The notes below the pieces were generated by a model, which had not been told where the DNA came from, made no database searches, and saw nothing but the letters and a program-made list of their open reading frames with translations. 64,000 bases of DNA from Panicum virgatum (taxonomy: Eukaryota > Streptophyta > Magnoliopsida > Poales > Poaceae): positions 3,804,955 through 3,868,954 of the forward strand of contig NC_053137.1 in the NCBI RefSeq assembly GCF_016808335.1, read 5' to 3'. The first letter of the stretch is position 1; each line of letters opens with the position of its first letter. This document shows, in pieces, positions 59,715-64,000 of this stretch. A program made the position numbers and the translations under genes.

Positions 59715-60608
59715 CTATTTATTTTTCCTCTCTTCATACATCCTCTTCAGCCAAGCCACCTTTCCTTCATTTGTTTTGATGGAACAAAACGCTGCACGGT
59801 TTTCACGATTCACAAAGAGTTGGGTGGCCATAAAATGCTCAACACTCCCTTCACTAGCCCCTGCATTGACAGCTTGATCCATGAGCTCTATGATGTCATC
59901 TTCAACCTTTTGTTCATTTTTGCTCTTACTAGTAGCCAACACATCGATAAGTCGTGACACTTGCTTAACCATAGGATTCCTACCCTTCTTCTTTGGGCTA
60001 AAAGTATGGTCAACATCTCTAGCTTTGCGTTTTCCTTCTTTCTCATTACTATCATCACCAACTCAATGGGAGCTGTAGTTTTTTGAACTCCCGGAATGAC
60101 CAAAGATAAACCTGTGACATTGATGTGTTGAAACATAACTTCAAGCTCATCTAGGTTGTCCATAGGTGCTTCACGAAATGCTGCATATTTCTTGTTTTGC
60201 TGAAAAAGAAGTCATATGTGTTAGTTATCAGAACTTTGTTTTCAAGGATAAAAAAATAAACAACTTTCAATTTTACTTACCGCTATCTTGTCCTCCCATC
60301 ATTCATCACTTGCTGTAATTATCCCCTTTGTAACATCGAAACCAAGACCAGTTGCAGCCCTCTTCAAATCCAACCACAAGTTGTACTGTGGCTTCAAAGC
60401 ATCACATTTGTTCTTCAATTTTCCATGTGGGTAGTGTCGTTTGGTGATAGCAAAAAAAAATTTTCTCAAGGTTCTTATACCCAATGGAACTCAAGGTAGT
60501 CCCTGGCCTATTCCCAGCTAGAGTTTCTTCCTTACATATCTGGCAAAATATTTTGGTTGCATATGCATCCCATACTGTTTTTGGTGTCTTCACCTTCTCT
60601 TTCTCCAT
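59715..60608 (-). pseudogene. Myb/SANT-like partner gene of the second Harbinger element, broken
   Basis: Exons are 60281-60608 and 59715-60199. The first encodes a Myb_DNA-bind_3 domain (WDAYATKIFCQICKEETLAG, LKPQYNLWLDLKRA). A run of eight or nine T/A bases near 60460 shifts the frame, and TGA replaces one of two expected Trp codons after ITASDE. The second exon shows MDNLDELEVMFQHINVTGL and, after another frame change near 60063, MVKQVSRLIDVLATSKSKNE to the stop. Confidence 0.85.
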
Positions 60609-60779
60609 CTATACTATCAAAATTACTCCAATAATAAGTAACATAAAAGTACTCAGACCCATACATTTATCTAGGCTCATCGAAATTTCACCCATGACCT
60701 AATTACATCCAATCTTATAAACCCTATGCATAAATCTCTAGAACTACTGACTACGGTGGGAAAGATGCAGGGTGCTTAC

Positions 60780-61264
60780 CGTGGGCGTGAGTACAGGGAC
60801 AGGGACGCCGGCCGCTGCTGCTTCCAGGGGGGCACGTCCTCCAGCCACGGATGGGTGAGCAGAGGCAGGGTGTCGGCCGGATCTACTACTGCGGGGGGTC
60901 CAGGGCAGGAGCACCAACGGGATCTGCAGCCGGGACCAACGGACGACGGATGGGAGCTGAGGGCGACGGATGGGACCAACGAGCGGGGTCCGACGGCAAC
61001 GGTGCAAGGCCACTGCCTCCGCAGCTTGCACGGGGGCATGTCTTCTGGCCACGGACAGGCAAGCAGGAACACGGCGTCGGCTGGATCTGTGGGCGCGGGT
61101 GCAGGGAATCTGCCGCCGCCGCTTGGGCCAACGGGCGACGGAGGGAGCGGGGGCCGACCGACGACGGAGGGAGCGGGGAGCAAGGTCCGACCGGCGATGG
61201 AGGGGACCAAGGAGCGGGGTTCGATGGAGGGGAACGGGGAGCAGGGTGTGCCAAGCGCTCTCAC
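60780..61264 (-). other. Possible 5' exon of the second Harbinger element, with an internal repeat
   Basis: A Pro/Ala-rich minus frame ends at a GT donor (60779). It holds two in-frame copies of a segment, DPADTLPLLTHPWLEDVPPW and DPADAVFLLACPWPEDMPPC, from a duplication of about 200 bp. It could be coding or leader sequence. Confidence 0.45.
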
Positions 61265-61393
61265 GCCTGGGAGGGGCGGTGCGAGCGAAGCGCTCGGGAT
61301 GGGGGGTGGTGCAGGACAGGAACGCTCGGGAAGGAGGTGGGGAATGAGAGATTTTTTCTATATATACTAGTGGCAGAAGCGGGTAATTCTATA

Positions 61394-62660
61394 TGTCGGT
61401 GTCCTGACCCGGCGGTCCGGACCCAACCAGTAATGATGCTGCGTGTTCCTCGTCCCAAATGTTGATGCAAGAGGGAACACAGTAACGCACGGGTTTATCC
61501 TGGTTCCGGCCACGGGGCCGTACGTCCAGCAAAGGGGTGTGCGAGAGCACTGCACTATCTTGCACCGGGGGTGCCTGTAGTAGGGGGTACAAGCGAGGCG
61601 AGAGAGGGATGGAAGCTCCCAAGTCTCTGCTAGAGGGGGAGTTGATTGAGGCGAGTGGCAATATCGGGGCTCAGAAGAGCGTATGCGCTCTGTGAGTAGT
61701 GCTGAGCGTTGTGTTCTACCGAAAGGGCCGACCCCCTTTAAGGAAAGCCCGCCTCCTCATTTTATAGACACAAGGAGGGACGGTGTACATGCACAGGGGA
61801 TCGTGGAAGTCGTCGTCTTCTCCCCGAATCGCGGGGGTGCAGTGGTCGAGCACTGTGGGAAGTACACTGTGGGGTATGGCGCTGGGCGTGGCAGTCGTCC
61901 TGGGCATCGTCCTTGGCCTTGCGGAGATTGTGCCTGCGTCCTGGCGGCTCCAGCAGGCGGCGTGGTCGTTGCTGTGGGGGGGGGGGGCACCGTCCTCCAG
62001 GCGTGGCGTGGCGGCGTTCCGAGGGTCCTACAGGCCAGGGTCTTGTCCTGGTCAAGGCCGGAGCCTCTTCTGAGGGTCGTGCCCATGCCGTTCGAGGGCT
62101 CCGCGGAAGGGAGAGTACGAAGGAGGTATGGGGAGTTGGCAGTATAGTGGCTGGAGCAGTGCCGGGCACGTCTTGCACTGCGTCGCAGGTTCCCACAGTG
62201 TCGTCACAGCGTCCGGAATGGCGGAGCAGTGACCGGAGTTGGCGGACGGGACTCCGGTCACAGCCACTGTGGGGAATGGCGGCCTGGCGCCGTCTGGCCC
62301 GGGCGCTGTGGAGGAGTGGTTGGCATTTAATGCCTCCGTACGGCGGGCGAGTGAGCGGAAGGGCCGTTTGTCCTTTCCGTCGAGGGGCGGCCTCGAGCGA
62401 GGCGGAGGCGCGGGGCGCGGTCGAGGGCTTCGGCGGGGAGCCCTCGAGCAAGGCGGAGATCACTCTGCAGGTCCGAGGGGGTTGCGGATGGGTCGCACTG
62501 CGTACGTGGGCCGCGTGTTGGGCTTCTTTGAGTCATTCTCTTTCTTCCAGATTGGAAGGAGGCTGTAGGCCTTCGTGGGTCCGGTTGCCCAGCATGTGTT
62601 TGCGTTTTTAGGGCGATTTTAGTCCCCTGATTAGAGTGCCCCTAATCATGGTATCCGACA
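61394..62660. mobile_element. Solo LTR nested in the second Harbinger element
   Basis: It starts TGTCGGTGTCCTGACC, ends GGTATCCGACA, and is flanked by a perfect duplication CTATA (61389-61393 and 62661-62665). The 1267-bp block is GC-rich and lacks internal genes. Short terminal inverted ends (TGTCGG and CCGACA) suggest a gypsy-type LTR. Confidence 0.9.
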
Positions 62661-62865
62661 CTATACAAATTTGATGGGGTGGTTTCTAACCCTCTTGCGC
62701 AGAAGCTCGGGAAGCTCCTCCCGCCGAGCTTTTTAACCGTAGGCAAAAATTAGCTTTTGCATCTCGCTACTGAGAAAAGTAAGTCCGTTTGGGGTAGATT
62801 GTAGCTTTTCCAGCTACTTGGAGTAGCAAAAGCTACAGAAAGCTAAAACAAACAGGGCCTTAATA

Positions 62866-63144
62866 AGATTCCAACCTCACTCATTAACCATGGCGGTAAC
62901 ATGGCGTGGTCAAATGGGGGGGGGGTTAAAAAGGCAAAGGAGAAAAAAAAAACAGTCTCCATACTCTGCCATGTGGAGCAGGCCGGTAAAATGGAGAGAG
63001 GTCAGACTGTCAGAGAGTAGCATAGGCTGCTCGACCTCATCGGATGCTGTATGCTCCCCAACTGTATCCGTATCCCTCCACCTGCCCTACCTTACCTGCT
63101 TGCCTCAAGCATCAATGCCAAGCACATGCCGTAGCTGTGTAGCA
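62866..63144. other. Unassigned
   Basis: No feature was identified between the Harbinger element and the next MITE. A G run lies at about 62917-62926. Confidence 0.4.
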
Positions 63145-63404
63145 GGGCTGTGTTCACTTCCCGCAAATTTTCCATCACATCGAAATATTAAATGTAGCAA
63201 ATAATTAATGCATGGAGTACTAAATGTAGGTAAATAAAAAAACTAATTGCATAGTTTTGATGTACGTTGCGAGACGAATTTTTTTGAGCCTAATTAGCCT
63301 ATAATAAAATAATATTTACCACAAACAAACAAAAAATACTATAGTACACTACAGTATCCGATGTGACCTTTTGTACCAAATTTTCGCGGATCTAAACACA
63401 CCCC
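63145..63404. mobile_element. MITE of a common grass type
   Basis: The left end GGGCTGTGTTCACTTCCCGC and the right end GCGGATCTAAACACACCCC are inverted, with A/T-rich arms (AAATTTT next to each). Interior has ATTAATGCATGGAGTACTAAA and CGAGACGAA, seen widely in grass MITEs. The target duplication is not clear. Confidence 0.75.
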
Positions 63405-64000
63405 AGTATTCCGGTCTTTGCATCACAACAACCAATGTCAAGCATCACTCTCAGCTGTTTTCCATCCATGTCCGACTGACTAATTCAATTCTTACTACAA
63501 CAACATGCGTTTCTTCAGTCTTATTTCTAAGAATAAAATCAAAGTGTTTCTTCAGCAAAGCTTTTGGATAGGGATAAAAAGCTCAAAATTCGGGGTGCCA
63601 CTTTCAATCTCTTCACAAAAAGAACCTCAGACTCGCTTTGAGCCACCTTTGCCTCCCATTTCGCTTCATTTTTTCTAAACAAACGGGTACTCATCTTCGT
63701 GGCATACATTAAAGTTGGCCATGTGTATTTTGGGATGAGTCTCCTCTGTAGTACTACAGGAGACTCTCCCAATGACCTGTGGCCTCTTGAACTATGGAGC
63801 CCGCAGGTCAGTGGCACCGAATCGGTTTGGTATTTTGACCCCAGCACCTGTGATCTCCCATAGTTAATTCACAAGCCCCTGCGGCCCTTCCCTGCTGCTA
63901 CATAGATTCCTGCTGCTAAATCTCAAAGATACTACTACTACTACCGGCCCTACGACTAGTGGTAGTCTAAAAGTGCATGATTTTGAGATGTGAGATGAAG
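63405..64000. other. Unassigned right edge
   Basis: A near-perfect palindrome, GAGTCTCCT, then CTGTAGTACTAC, then AGGAGACTC, lies at about 63737-63766. A 102-residue minus frame over 63539-63847 has no recognisable features. Confidence 0.4.

Larger units (their letters stand above)
57783..62859 (-). mobile_element. Second PIF/Harbinger element, with a nested solo LTR
   Basis: The left end GGCCTGTTTGGGGGTAG and the right end CTAAAACAAACAGGGCC are inverted, each next to TTA (57780-57782 and 62860-62862). Both element genes read leftward: a Myb/SANT-like gene, then the transposase. Without the nested LTR and its extra duplication copy the element is about 3.8 kb. Internal sequence near the right end also contains a second set of TTTTCC-AGCT words matching the left end. 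Confidence 0.88.

Noticed and set aside
63539..63847. 102-residue minus-strand frame
   Set aside because: It has no recognisable features and spans a palindrome; treated as a chance frame.

Overview
This window is nuclear DNA from a flowering plant, very probably a grass (Poaceae), and perhaps the panicoid side. The evidence is genes with GT-AG introns, very GC-rich 5' exons (patatin-like gene, DEAD-box exon 1), many grass-style MITEs with short target duplications, PIF/Harbinger transposases with a Myb/SANT-like partner gene, and nested copia and gypsy LTR elements. Species cannot be fixed from sequence alone. Exon boundaries below were placed by eye from GT-AG signals, reading frame and protein family knowledge.

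Host genes are few and lie in islands. At the left edge (60-2638, minus) is most of a mitochondrial-type DEAD-box RNA helicase whose 3' end runs out of the window. At 5675-7291 (minus) is a three-exon group-III patatin-like phospholipase. At 44563-46135 (plus) is a small multi-exon gene of unknown function with a tandemly duplicated exon and a frameshift. At 47086-52319 (minus) is a three-exon leucine-rich-repeat receptor-like pseudokinase resembling GHR1. A fragment of an NADPH-cytochrome P450 reductase gene (about 10035-12181) is split by a solo LTR.

The rest is mostly transposable elements. In order: Tourist-like MITEs (3515-3808, 9620-9750); a solo LTR with target duplication CGCTG (10090-11814); a PIF/Harbinger element with convergent transposase and Myb-like genes (12747 to about 17283); decayed gypsy and copia LTR pieces (19250-21720); a probable Helitron (23582-30966) split by a gag-only copia-type LTR retrotransposon (23694-29986, target duplication AACTA); a LINE 3' end (about 32700-33057); a Stowaway MITE (33544-33690); a hAT MITE with a perfect 8-bp duplication (34240-34494); a nearly complete copia element (35227-41909, duplication GTAAC) with a broken pol; a hAT MITE (42626-42799); a 953-bp foldback element with arms of about 300 bp and an 11-bp duplication (42998-43950); a Mutator-type MITE with a 9-bp duplication (53738-54265); a long inverted-repeat AT-rich element (about 54995-56651); and a second PIF/Harbinger element (57783-62859, duplication TTA) that carries a nested solo LTR (61394-62660, duplication CTATA).

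I saw no operon-like or defence-like system and no tRNA or rRNA genes. The most interesting items are the duplicated exon with a frameshift at 44.7-45.9 kb, the gag-only element with unevenly diverged LTRs, the Helitron with a captured gene fragment, the large foldback element, and the GC-rich antisense-gene-like leader inside the copia element.
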